This document shows positions 49,511 to 61,004 of a stretch of 64,000 nt of DNA, in pieces (position 1 is the stretch's first letter; every line of letters starts with the position of its first letter). This DNA comes from Streptomyces sp. SID8374. Lineage in GTDB: Bacteria; Actinomycetota; Actinomycetes; Streptomycetales; Streptomycetaceae. The translations under genes were made by a program, and so were the position numbers. Where the stretch lies: positions 806,001 to 870,000 of the forward strand of contig NZ_WWGH01000001.1 in the NCBI RefSeq assembly GCF_009865135.1, read 5' to 3'. Under the pieces are notes generated by a model. It was not told the DNA's origin and ran no database searches. It saw only the letters and a list, made by a program, of their open reading frames with translations.

Positions 49511-50796
49511 GCGAGCTTCCCGTCGACGACCGTGGCACGGCCCCGCAGGAAGGTATGGGTGACGCGGCCCGGCAGCTCACGCCCCTCGTAGGGGGTGTTT
49601 CGGCTGCGGGACGCGAAGCCCGCGGGGTCCACGGCTCCACGGTATGCCGGATCGACCAGCGTGAGGTTGGCGGGCTCACCCGCCGAGACGGGGCGGCCGT
49701 GTCCTTCGAGGCGGCCGATGGCCGCGGGGCGGAACGACATGCGGTCGGCGACGCCCGCCCAGTCGATCAGGCCGGTGTCCACCATCGTCTGCTGGACGAC
49801 GGAGAGCGCGGTCTCCAGGCCCACCATGCCCATGGCGGCCGCCGCCCACTCGCAGTCCTTGTCCTCGTGCGGGTGCGGGGCGTGGTCGGTGGCGACGCAG
49901 TCGATGGTGCCGTCGGCGAGCGCCTCGCGCAGGGCCATGACGTCGGCCTCGGTGCGCAGCGGCGGGTTCACCTTGTAGACCGGGTTGTACGAGCGGACCA
50001 GCTCGTCGGTGAGGAGGAGGTGGTGCGGGGTGACCTCGGCCGTGACGTTCCAGCCCTTGGACTTGGCCCAGCGGACGATCTCCACGGAACCGGCGGTGGA
50101 GAGGTGGCAGATGTGGACGCGGGAGCCGACGTGGGCGGCGAGGAGGACGTCGCGGGCGATGATCGACTCCTCGGCGACGGCGGGCCAGCCGCCGAGGCCG
50201 AGTTCGGCGGAGACGATGCCCTCGTTCATCTGGGCGCCCTCGGTGAGGCGGGGCTCCTGGGCGTGCTGGGCGACGACGCCGTCGAAGGCCTTCACGTACT
50301 CCAGGGCGCGGCGCATGATGACCGCGTCGTCGACGCACTTGCCGTCGTCGGAGAAGACCTTCACTCCCGCGGCCGAGTCGTGCATCGCGCCGAGCTCGGC
50401 GAGCTGCTTGCCCTCCAGCCCGACGGTGACGGCGCCGACGGGCTGGACGTCGCAGTAGCCGGACTCCTTGCCCAGGCGCCAGACCTGCTCCACGACGCCG
50501 GCGGTGTCGGCGACGGGGAAGGTGTTGGCCATGGCGTGGACGGCGGTGAAGCCGCCCGCCGCCGCTGCCCGGGTGCCGGTGAGGACGGTCTCGGAGTCCT
50601 CGCGGCCGGGCTCGCGCAGATGGGTGTGGAGGTCGACGAGGCCGGGCAGCAGGATCTGGCCCGCCGCCTCGACGACGGTGCCGCCCTCGGGGGCTTCGAT
50701 GCCGGTGCCCACCTCGGCGACGGTCTCGCCGTCGATCAGCACGTCCTGCGGCTCGCCGCCGAGGATCCGCGCACCGCGGATAAGGATCTTGCTCAT
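49507..50796 (-). CDS. pyrC: dihydroorotase
   Basis: PyrC closes carbamoyl aspartate to dihydroorotate. The product has 429 residues of the class I amidohydrolase type. Zinc ligands and active residues are seen in DLHTHLREPGREDSETV, HICHLSTAGSVE, EVTPHHLLLTDE and CVATDHAPHPHEDKDCEW. A GVKVFSDDGK stretch replaces the usual Lys context. The ATG at 50796 begins the conserved start SKILIRGARILGG and lies 2 nt after the pyrB stop. Confidence 0.96.
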   Translation of the reverse strand: MSKILIRGARILGGEPQDVLIDGETVAEVGTGIEAPEGGTVVEAAGQILLPGLVDLHTHLREPGREDSETVLTGTRAAAAGGFTAVHAMANTFPVADTAGVVEQVWRLGKESGYCDVQPVGAVTVGLEGKQLAELGAMHDSAAGVKVFSDDGKCVDDAVIMRRALEYVKAFDGVVAQHAQEPRLTEGAQMNEGIVSAELGLGGWPAVAEESIIARDVLLAAHVGSRVHICHLSTAGSVEIVRWAKSKGWNVTAEVTPHHLLLTDELVRSYNPVYKVNPPLRTEADVMALREALADGTIDCVATDHAPHPHEDKDCEWAAAAMGMVGLETALSVVQQTMVDTGLIDWAGVADRMSFRPAAIGRLEGHGRPVSAGEPANLTLVDPAYRGAVDPAGFASRSRNTPYEGRELPGRVTHTFLRGRATVVDGKLA

Positions 50797-50798
50797 GG

Positions 50799-51800
50799 TT
50801 ACTTGGTCTCCTCGGTACGGGCGGGGCTCTCGGTACGAGTGGGGGCTGACAGGGCGGTGTCGGAGCCGCCGAGCAGCAGGTAGAGGACGGCCATCCGGAT
50901 GGAGACGCCGTTGGCGACCTGCTCCACGACCGTGCAGCGGTCGGAGTCGGCGACCTCGGCGGTGATCTCCATGCCGCGGACCATCGGGCCGGGGTGCATG
51001 ACGATGGCGTGCTCGGGCATCTTCGCCATGCGCTGGCCGTCCAGGCCGTAGCGGCGGGAGTATTCGCGCTCGGTCGGGAAGTAGGCGGCGTTCATCCGTT
51101 CGCGCTGCACACGCAGCATCATCACCGCATCGGACTTCGCGAGCACGTCGTCCAGGCTGTAGCTGATGTCGCAGGGCCACTGTTCGACGCCGACGGGCAC
51201 CAGGGTGGGCGGGGCCACCAGGGTGACGTGTGCGCCCAGGGTGGTGAGCAGATGGACGTTGGAGCGGGCGACGCGGCTGTGCAGGATGTCGCCGACGATG
51301 GTGATCCGGCGGCCGTCGAGGTCCCGGCCGAGTCCGGCGTCGGCCCCGACGAGGCGGCGCCGCATGGTGAAGGCGTCCAGCAGGGCCTGGGTCGGGTGCT
51401 CATGGGTGCCGTCGCCGGCGTTGACCACGGCCCCGTCGATCCAGCCGGAGGTGGCGAGCCGGTAGGGGGCGCCGGAGGCTCCGTGCCGGATGACGACGGC
51501 ATCGGCGCCCATCGCCTCCAGAGTCAGCGCGGTGTCCTTGAGGGACTCGCCCTTGGAGACGGAGGAGCCCTTGGCGGAGAAGTTGATGACGTCGGCGGAG
51601 AGCCGCTTGGCGGCGGCCTCGAAGGAGATACGGGTCCGGGTCGAGTCCTCGAAGAAGAGGTTGACGACGGTACGGCCGCGCAGGGTGGGAAGCTTCTTGA
51701 TCGGCCGGTCCGCGACCCGGGCCATCTCCTCGGCGGTGTCGAGGATCAGGACGGCGTCGTCGCGGGTGAGGTCGGCGGCCGAGATGAGGTGGCGCTTCAT
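50799..51800 (-). CDS. pyrB: aspartate carbamoyltransferase, catalytic chain
   Basis: PyrB joins carbamoyl phosphate and aspartate. The product has 333 residues. The carbamoyl-phosphate site [13 protein letters not shown] is intact, as are [17 protein letters not shown] and [10 protein letters not shown]. The last 20 residues are a polar tail. No pyrI regulatory subunit is nearby. The ATG at 51800 starts the conserved [11 protein letters not shown]. It follows pyrR by 95 nt, a gap that holds a UUCG-capped hairpin. Confidence 0.97.
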   Translation of the reverse strand: MKRHLISAADLTRDDAVLILDTAEEMARVADRPIKKLPTLRGRTVVNLFFEDSTRTRISFEAAAKRLSADVINFSAKGSSVSKGESLKDTALTLEAMGADAVVIRHGASGAPYRLATSGWIDGAVVNAGDGTHEHPTQALLDAFTMRRRLVGADAGLGRDLDGRRITIVGDILHSRVARSNVHLLTTLGAHVTLVAPPTLVPVGVEQWPCDISYSLDDVLAKSDAVMMLRVQRERMNAAYFPTEREYSRRYGLDGQRMAKMPEHAIVMHPGPMVRGMEITAEVADSDRCTVVEQVANGVSIRMAVLYLLLGGSDTALSAPTRTESPARTEETK

Positions 51801-51859
51801 CTGGGGTTCTCCGGTGGCTGGAGGAGTGTTGAAGGCGTGCGGGCGCGCAGGAGCGGGCC

Positions 51860-51882
51860 GTACGTCCCCCGAAGGGGCGTAC
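51860..51882 (-). other. UUCG-capped hairpin between pyrR and pyrB
   Basis: On the minus strand GTACGCCCC and GGGGACGTAC pair around a UUCG tetraloop with one bulge. C(UUCG)G loops are very stable. It lies about 60 nt before the pyrB ATG and may stabilise, process or attenuate the transcript. Confidence 0.6.
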
Positions 51883-51895
51883 AGGAGGGCTCGGG

Positions 51896-52520
<625 letters not shown>

Positions 52521-52611
52521 AAAGGACGTCGAAATTACGTCATCCACGTTACCAGGGCTTGCGTAAGGCCTTGGCCCCGCCCCCTGGAGGTGCCGGTCCG
52601 GACCATTCGGC

Positions 52612-52641
52612 TTGACGCATCCAAGTAACGCTGCGTAACCT
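52612..52641 (+). promoter_or_regulatory. bldD promoter
   Basis: TTGACG (52612-52617) and TAACCT (52636-52641) are separated by 18 nt. Two BldD boxes cover the -10 and the region just past it. Confidence 0.65.
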
Positions 52642-52654
52642 CACAGTGAGTTAC
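52625..52654 (+). promoter_or_regulatory. two adjoining BldD boxes
   Basis: GTAACGCTGCGTAAC (52625-52639) matches the BldD consensus nTnACnC(A/T)GnGTnAn at every fixed position. The next 15 nt, CTCACAGTGAGTTAC (52640-52654), miss one. They touch end to end over the bldD -10 and start site. BldD is known to repress its own gene in Streptomyces. Confidence 0.88.
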
Positions 52655-52701
52655 CAGCCACGCGGCGGAGCCGCACACTGTTCCAGCGTCCGGGGAGCCA
52701 T

Positions 52702-53202
52702 ATGTCCAGCGAATACGCAAAACAGCTCGGGGCCAAACTCCGTGCCATCCGCACCCAGCAGGGCCTCTCCCTCCACGGCGTGGAGGAGAAGTCACAGGGC
52801 CGCTGGAAGGCCGTCGTGGTCGGTTCGTACGAGCGCGGCGACCGTGCCGTGACCGTACAGCGCCTCGCCGAGCTGGCGGATTTCTACGGGGTCCCGGTGC
52901 AGGAGCTGCTGCCCGGTACGACTCCGGGCGGGGCCGCCGAGCCGCCGCCGAAGCTCGTCCTGGACCTGGAGCGCCTCGCCCATGTCCCGCCGGAGAAGGC
53001 CGGTCCGCTCCAGCGCTACGCGGCGACCATCCAGAGCCAGCGCGGTGACTACAACGGCAAGGTGCTCTCGATCCGCCAGGACGACCTGCGCACCCTCGCC
53101 GTGATCTACGACCAGTCGCCGTCCGTGCTGACGGAGCAGCTGATCAGCTGGGGCGTGCTGGACGCGGACGCGCGTCGCGCGGTCTCCCACGACGAGAGCT
53201 GA
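52702..53202 (+). CDS. bldD: BldD, c-di-GMP-responsive developmental repressor
   Basis: BldD is the master repressor of Streptomyces sporulation. The product has 166 residues. The N-terminal XRE-type HTH (residues about 8-70) binds DNA. The C-terminal domain has the c-di-GMP motif RGD (114-116) then RQDD (125-128), eight residues apart, matching the published ligand residues exactly. c-di-GMP thus should drive dimerisation and repression. GGGGAG precedes the ATG. It is transcribed alone, divergent from the pyr operon and convergent with nusB. Confidence 0.97.
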   Translation: MSSEYAKQLGAKLRAIRTQQGLSLHGVEEKSQGRWKAVVVGSYERGDRAVTVQRLAELADFYGVPVQELLPGTTPGGAAEPPPKLVLDLERLAHVPPEKAGPLQRYAATIQSQRGDYNGKVLSIRQDDLRTLAVIYDQSPSVLTEQLISWGVLDADARRAVSHDES

Positions 53203-53262
53203 GACCGAGACCGAGAGGTCCGGGTCCGCCGCCCACGGCGGGCCCATCAGCAGAAACGTGCC

Positions 53263-53306
53263 GCCGGGCCGGCGGGAGCCTTCGGGCCCCGCCGGCCCGG
53301 CGTTTT
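53263..53306 (+). terminator. bldD terminator
   Basis: Perfect 14-bp arms GCCGGGCCGGCGGG (53263-53276) and CCCGCCGGCCCGGC (53288-53301) enclose an 11-nt loop and are followed by GTTTT. It lies about 60 nt past the bldD stop. Confidence 0.9.
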
Positions 53307-53311
53307 CCGTC

Positions 53312-53367
53312 CGTACGGGTGGCCCGTACGCCGAAGGGCCCACGGTCGGCTGACCGTGGGCCCTTCG
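53312..53367 (-). terminator. nusB terminator hairpins
   Basis: The main hairpin has 16-bp perfect arms CGAAGGGCCCACGGTC (53332-53347) and GACCGTGGGCCCTTCG (53352-53367) with a 4-nt loop, 34 nt past the nusB stop on the minus strand. A second small hairpin, CGTACGGG/CCCGTACG (53312-53330), adjoins it. Confidence 0.88.
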
Positions 53368-53400
53368 TGGCGTGCGTGGCCGATCGGCCCGCCTCCGGGG

Positions 53401-53832
53401 CTACTGCTCCCGGCGGAGGTTCGGCTTGAGGTCCTTGAAGCGGGCCAGCATGCCGTTCACGAACGACGGGGAGTCGTCGGTGGAGAACTCCTTGGCGAGC
53501 TGGACCGCCTCGTCGATCACCACGGCGTCCGGGGTCTCGTCCATCCAGATCAGCTCGTACGCGCCGAGCCGGATGATGCTGCGGTCGACGACCGGCATGC
53601 GGTCGATCTCCCAGTCCACGGCATAGGTGACGATGAGGTCGTCGATTCGGTCCGCGTACTGGGCGTACCCCTCGACCAGCTCCATCGTGAATTCGCCGAC
53701 CGGCGGCTGACGGTCGTCGGTCCGCGAGTGCCGGACCCAGTCCGCGAGGACGCTCTGCACGGACTCGCCGCGCTGGTCGGCCTCGAAGAGGATCTGGAAG
53801 GCGCGCTTGCGGGCCTTGTTCCGGGCAGCCAC
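53401..53832 (-). CDS. nusB: transcription antitermination factor NusB
   Basis: NusB binds boxA RNA in rRNA leaders with NusE. The product has 143 residues, all-helical, starting KARKRAFQILFEADQRGESV, with a conserved region DRSIIRLGAYELIWMDETPDAVVIDEAVQLAKEFSTDDS represented here by the blocks IIRLGAYEL and VIDEAVQLAKEFS. The GTG at 53832 lies 2 nt after the efp stop, so the two are coupled. Confidence 0.96.
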   Translation of the reverse strand: MAARNKARKRAFQILFEADQRGESVQSVLADWVRHSRTDDRQPPVGEFTMELVEGYAQYADRIDDLIVTYAVDWEIDRMPVVDRSIIRLGAYELIWMDETPDAVVIDEAVQLAKEFSTDDSPSFVNGMLARFKDLKPNLRREQ

Positions 53833-53834
53833 GG

Positions 53835-54401
53835 TTAGCTGTTCACCCGGCCGAGGTAGTCGCCCGTGCGGGTGTCGACCTTGATCTTCTCGCCGGTGGT
53901 GATGAAGAGCGGCACGCCGATCTCGTAACCGGTCTCCAGGGTGGCGGGCTTGGTGCCACCGGTGGAGCGGTCGCCCTGGACGCCCGGGTCCGTGTGCTGG
54001 ATGGTCAACTCGACCGCGGCGGGCAGCTCGACGTAGAGCACCTCGCCCTCGTGCTGGGCGACGGAGGCGGTGAAGCCCTCGATCAGGAAGTTGGCGGCGT
54101 TGCCGACGGCCTTGCGGTCGACCATGAGCTGGTCGTACGTGTCCATGTCCATGAACACGAAGTACTCGCCGTCCATGTACGAGAACTGCATGTCGCGGCG
54201 GTCAATGGTGGCCGTATCGACCTTCACACCGGCGTTGAACGTCTTGTCGACGACCTTGCCGGAGAGCACGTTCTTGAGCTTGGTGCGCACGAAGGCGGGG
54301 CCCTTGCCGGGCTTGACGTGCTGGAACTCGACGACGGACCAGAGCTGGCCTCCGTCGAGCTTGAGCACCAGGCCGTTCTTGAGGTCGTTCGTGGAAGCCA
54401 C
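53835..54401 (-). CDS. efp: elongation factor P
   Basis: EF-P relieves ribosome stalling at proline stretches. The product has 188 residues in three beta-barrel domains. The loop that enters the peptidyl centre reads [12 protein letters not shown], with a Lys at residue 33. No EpmA-type modification gene is nearby, and an unmodified Pro-Gly-Lys-Gly-Pro loop is usual for actinobacteria. It lies between an M24 peptidase-like gene and nusB. Confidence 0.97.
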   Translation of the reverse strand: MASTNDLKNGLVLKLDGGQLWSVVEFQHVKPGKGPAFVRTKLKNVLSGKVVDKTFNAGVKVDTATIDRRDMQFSYMDGEYFVFMDMDTYDQLMVDRKAVGNAANFLIEGFTASVAQHEGEVLYVELPAAVELTIQHTDPGVQGDRSTGGTKPATLETGYEIGVPLFITTGEKIKVDTRTGDYLGRVNS

Positions 54402-54451
54402 GGTTGCGGAATCTCCTGGACTGAAGCTGGTGGAACGACCGGGGATGCGCG

Positions 54452-55558
54452 CTAGAGCGCGAGCAGTTCCTTGGTCGTCATGGTGAGTAGCTCGGGTCCG
54501 CCGTCCGCCTCAGGGCGCACGACGAGCGTGTCATCGATCCGGACACCGCCCCGGCCCGGGAGGTGGACCCCCGGTTCGACGGTGACCGGCACACAAGCGT
54601 CCAGTTTACCCATGGCTGTCGGTGCCAATTGCGGGTCCTCCTCGATTTCGAGCCCCACACCGTGCCCGGTCCTCGGCTGGAGGCCCTCTCCGTACCCCGC
54701 GGACTCCAGCGGATGGCGGGCCGCGCGGTCCACGTCCCGGTAGGCGGCGCCCGGCGCCAGAGCCTCCCTGCCTCCCCGCTGAGCGGCGAAAACGAGGTCA
54801 TAGAGGTCGATCTGCCACTGGGCGGGTGCGGTGCCGATGACGAAGGTCCGGCCGATCTCGCAGCGGTAGCCGTGGTAGTTGGCGCCCAGCCGGACGGAGA
54901 GGAAATCCCCCTCCTCGACCCGGCGGTCGGAGGGCCGGTGCCGCCCCTGGCCGGAGTTGGGGCCGGTGGCCACGGAGGTGGCGAAGGCGGGGCCGTCGGC
55001 CCCGTGGTCGACCAGGCGGCGCTCCAGCTCCAGCGCGAGATGGCGCTCGGTGCGGCCGACCAGGATCGATTCGAGGAGTTCGCCGAGGGCCTGGTCGGTG
55101 ATCTCCGCGGCGATGCGCAGACAGCCGATCTCCTCCTCGTCCTTGACGATCCGCTGCTGTTCGACGGTGAAGCCCAGATCGGCCAGCCGGAGGCCCGGTG
55201 CGGCCTGCCCCATGGCGCGGTGCCGGGCCACGGTCAGGTCGTGCTCCTCCACGGCGAGCGAGTCCGCGCCCGAGGCGGCGGCGAGCCCCGCGGCCTCGAC
55301 CACCGGGTCCCCGTCCGGGACGGGCAGCACATCGACCCGGAGCGCCTCGTCGGGCCGCCCGTGGCCGGGGTCGCCGACGGGCGCGCGGGGGCAGAGCAGA
55401 ACGTCCTCGCCGGGGCCGAGCAGCAGCACGGCGCCGGGCGGCGCTCCGCCCGCGAGATAGCGGACGTTGGCGGGGCGGGAGACCAGGGCGGCCGCGGACC
55501 CCGCGGCGGCGCACCGGTCGCGGAGCAGCCCGCGTCGGACGGCGTGCACCTCAGACAT
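54452..55558 (-). CDS. M24 peptidase-P-like protein with altered metal site
   Basis: The protein has 368 residues, with an ATG at 55558. The N-terminal creatinase domain and C-terminal pita-bread fold (from about 138, [16 protein letters not shown]) mark it as aminopeptidase P-like. The five metal ligands of active M24 enzymes read R223, E234, H299, E328 and D342 here, instead of D, D, H, E and E. The first Asp is replaced by Arg, so a normal two-metal site is doubtful. It may be inactive, use another chemistry or only bind Xaa-Pro peptides. It lies 50 nt upstream of efp and is probably cotranscribed with it. Confidence 0.85.
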   Translation of the reverse strand: MSEVHAVRRGLLRDRCAAAGSAAALVSRPANVRYLAGGAPPGAVLLLGPGEDVLLCPRAPVGDPGHGRPDEALRVDVLPVPDGDPVVEAAGLAAASGADSLAVEEHDLTVARHRAMGQAAPGLRLADLGFTVEQQRIVKDEEEIGCLRIAAEITDQALGELLESILVGRTERHLALELERRLVDHGADGPAFATSVATGPNSGQGRHRPSDRRVEEGDFLSVRLGANYHGYRCEIGRTFVIGTAPAQWQIDLYDLVFAAQRGGREALAPGAAYRDVDRAARHPLESAGYGEGLQPRTGHGVGLEIEEDPQLAPTAMGKLDACVPVTVEPGVHLPGRGGVRIDDTLVVRPEADGGPELLTMTTKELLAL

Positions 55559-55658
55559 GCTCCGAGCGTACGAACGAATCCGGCTCCCCGCTCGGCCGGC
55601 GCATCCGACCGGGGGGCGGGGTGCCGCAGCGCCCTTGTATGCGGCCGCGGCACCCTAT

Positions 55659-55700
55659 AGGCAGTCGTTTTCCCCGGAACAGGCAGTCGTTTCCCCGGAG
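55659..55700. repeat. direct repeat of AGGCAGTCGTTTCCCCGGA
   Basis: Two near-identical copies lie side by side (55659-55680 and 55681-55700). The first has one extra T. They sit in the gap between the P-loop protein stop and the M24 gene start. The function is unknown. Confidence 0.7.
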
Positions 55701-55719
55701 GGGGCCTGAACTCCGGCCG

Positions 55720-56679
55720 CTACCAGGTGGGCGGGGAGGCGATGGAGCGGGCGAGCACGTCGTCCAGGACGCGGGCGGTGGTCTCCACGTCGTACGTCGA
55801 GTTGTCGATGATCGGGAGCCCGGAGCCGTACCAGCCGGCCATCCGGCCGTGGATGCGGGCGACCTCCTCGTCGGAGAGCCTGCGGTTGCCGCTGCGGGCG
55901 GCGTTGCGCTCCAGGACGATCTCCAGGCCGGGCAGCAGGACGACGGGCAGCAGCCCGGGGCCCACATGGCGCTTCCAGCCGCCGAGGCCGACGACGGGGC
56001 GGTCGGGGAAGACGGCGTCGTCGAGGATGCAGGAGATGCCGTTGGCGAGGAAGTTGCGGGCGGCGAAGCCGCAGGTGCGGCGGGCCAGCCGGTACTGGGC
56101 CTCGGAGTGGTCGTTCCAGCCTGCCTGCGGGTCGGCGAAGCCGGAGCAGACCCATTCGCGGACGTCATCCAGGGAGACGTGGGCGGTGGGCACCCGGCGG
56201 CGGGCCGCCCAGAGCCGGGCCACGGTGGTCTTGCCCGCGCCCGCCGGGCCGATCAGCAGCACGGCGAGCGTGGCGCTGCCGGTGCCGGGCTCGGCGGGGG
56301 GTGCGGGCAGCGGCACCGGGCCGCCGGGGGGCAGCTGGATGTGGCCGGTGGGCTGGCCGCCGGAAGGCGGCGGAGTGGGTCCGGTGCCGCTCCAGCCGTA
56401 CTGCGGAGCCTGGGGCTGGGGGGCGTGGCCCGGGGCCGGGGGCTGCGGGGCCTGGCCGGGAGCGGGCGGCTGCTGGGCCTGGCCCGGGGCCGGAGCGTGC
56501 GGGGCCTGGCCGGGGGGCGGCGGGGGTATCGGGGGCGGGCCCTGCGGTCCGGGGTGGCCGGGGTGCTGGGCCTGGTGCGACCAGCCCGCGGGCCCGTTCC
56601 CGGGTCCCTGGGGCGGCGGCAGCGGGGCCCCCACTGCGTGCTGCATCCGGTGCCACTCCGTCTCGTAACCGCGACTCAC
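55720..56679 (-). CDS. P-loop AAA-type protein with P/Q/G-rich N-terminus
   Basis: The protein has 319 residues from a GTG at 56679. An ATG at 56646 with GGAG 9 nt upstream is nearly as likely. Residues about 15-130 are low-complexity Pro/Gln/Gly/Ala with APGQAPQPPAPG-type repeats. The C-terminal part is a P-loop kinase-like domain: Walker A LLIGPAGAGKTTVARLW near 138-154 and SLDDVREWVCSGF. It resembles small nucleotide- or RNA-kinase-like AAA_33 proteins. The substrate and role are unknown. It lies between aroQ and the M24/efp genes. Confidence 0.8.
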   Translation of the reverse strand: MSRGYETEWHRMQHAVGAPLPPPQGPGNGPAGWSHQAQHPGHPGPQGPPPIPPPPPGQAPHAPAPGQAQQPPAPGQAPQPPAPGHAPQPQAPQYGWSGTGPTPPPSGGQPTGHIQLPPGGPVPLPAPPAEPGTGSATLAVLLIGPAGAGKTTVARLWAARRRVPTAHVSLDDVREWVCSGFADPQAGWNDHSEAQYRLARRTCGFAARNFLANGISCILDDAVFPDRPVVGLGGWKRHVGPGLLPVVLLPGLEIVLERNAARSGNRRLSDEEVARIHGRMAGWYGSGLPIIDNSTYDVETTARVLDDVLARSIASPPTW

Positions 56680-56735
56680 GCTGATGGGACGGCTACCGTA
56701 CCTTCCCGGGCCGCCTCAGGGTGAACGGCCCGGGA

Positions 56736-56758
56736 GGGCACGGAGTGCCCGTGGGCAC
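56736..56758 (-). terminator. possible hairpin after aroQ
   Basis: GGGCAC (56736-56741) can pair with GTGCCC (56745-56750), or GTGCCC with the next GGGCAC (56753-56758). It lies close to the aroQ stop. It is a weak terminator candidate. Confidence 0.4.
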
Positions 56759-56768
56759 CCGGGGGCTG

Positions 56769-60024
<3,256 letters not shown>

Positions 60025-60117
60025 AGGTGCTCCCTCATGCTCGCGCCTGAAAATCCGACGGCACGACCGGGTGCGCGGCCCCGGCCCGCCGCCGTCGATC
60101 CTCCCACGACTGTGCTC

Positions 60118-60150
60118 GGTGTCCGGCCGCCGGTCCAGGAACCGGACACC
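60118..60150 (-). terminator. hairpin after aroE
   Basis: Perfect 9-bp arms GGTGTCCGG (60118-60126) and CCGGACACC (60142-60150) have a 15-nt loop. It lies 20 nt past the aroE stop, before aroC. It probably divides the aroE and aroC units. Confidence 0.6.
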
Positions 60151-60170
60151 ACTTCATCAGGTCGAACGTG

Positions 60171-61004
60171 TCAGCGGGACGCGATCGCGGCTTCCCCGGC
60201 CTGCCGCATGGCCGCCAGCGGGGCCGGGCTCCGGCCCGTCATCCGCTCGACCTGGAGCAGCGCCTGGTGCACAAGGAGGTCCAGCCCTCCGACGACGGTG
60301 CCGCCGCGCGCCGACCAGGCGGCGGCCAGCGCCGTCGGCCAGGGCTCGTACAGCACGTCGAAGAGGATGCCCGGGTTCTGCGGTACGTCGGCGGCCACGG
60401 CGTCCGTCGTTCCGGCCGGGGTGGTGGCGATGACGAGGGGGGCCTCCAGCGCGCGGGCGCCCTCGGCCCAGTCCGCGACCCTGACGTCCACGCCGAGGCG
60501 CTGTCCCCAGCCGCGCATCTCGTCGCCGCGTTCCCGGCTGCGTACGTAGGCGGTGACCGGTCCGGCGCAGATGACCGCGAGCGCGGCGAGGGCGGAGGAG
60601 GCGGTGGCGCCGGCGCCGAGGACGGCGGCGGACTCGACCTTCTCGACCCCGCGCTCCCGCAGGGCGGCGATCATGCCGGGGATGTCCGTGTTGTCGCCGA
60701 TCCGGCGGCCGTCCCCGGTGAAGACGACCGTGTTGACGGCCTCCACCGAGGCGGCTGTCGGGCTGATCTCGTCCAGCAGCGGGATGATCGCCCGCTTGAG
60801 CGGCATGGTCAGCGAGAGCCCGGCCCAGGAGCGGTCCAGCCCCTCGATGAAGCCGGGCAGCGCCGCCTCGTCGACCTCGAACCGGTCGTAGGACCAGTGG
60901 TCGAGGCCCAGCTCGGCGTAGGCGGCGCGGTGCAGCACCGGGGAGAGCGAGTGGGCGATGGGCGAGCCGAGGACGGCGGCCCGGCGGGCCTCAACCGATG
61001 GCAT
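60171..61004 (-). CDS. aroE: shikimate dehydrogenase
   Basis: AroE reduces 3-dehydroshikimate with NADPH. The product has 277 residues from an ATG at 61004. The shikimate site SPIAHSLSPVLHRAAY and the Rossmann motif VLGAGATASSALAAL are intact. The catalytic region reads SLTMPLKRAI, where Lys replaces the context of the usual NVTxPxK. Its start overlaps the mltG end by 14 nt. Confidence 0.95.
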   Translation of the reverse strand: MPSVEARRAAVLGSPIAHSLSPVLHRAAYAELGLDHWSYDRFEVDEAALPGFIEGLDRSWAGLSLTMPLKRAIIPLLDEISPTAASVEAVNTVVFTGDGRRIGDNTDIPGMIAALRERGVEKVESAAVLGAGATASSALAALAVICAGPVTAYVRSRERGDEMRGWGQRLGVDVRVADWAEGARALEAPLVIATTPAGTTDAVAADVPQNPGILFDVLYEPWPTALAAAWSARGGTVVGGLDLLVHQALLQVERMTGRSPAPLAAMRQAGEAAIASR

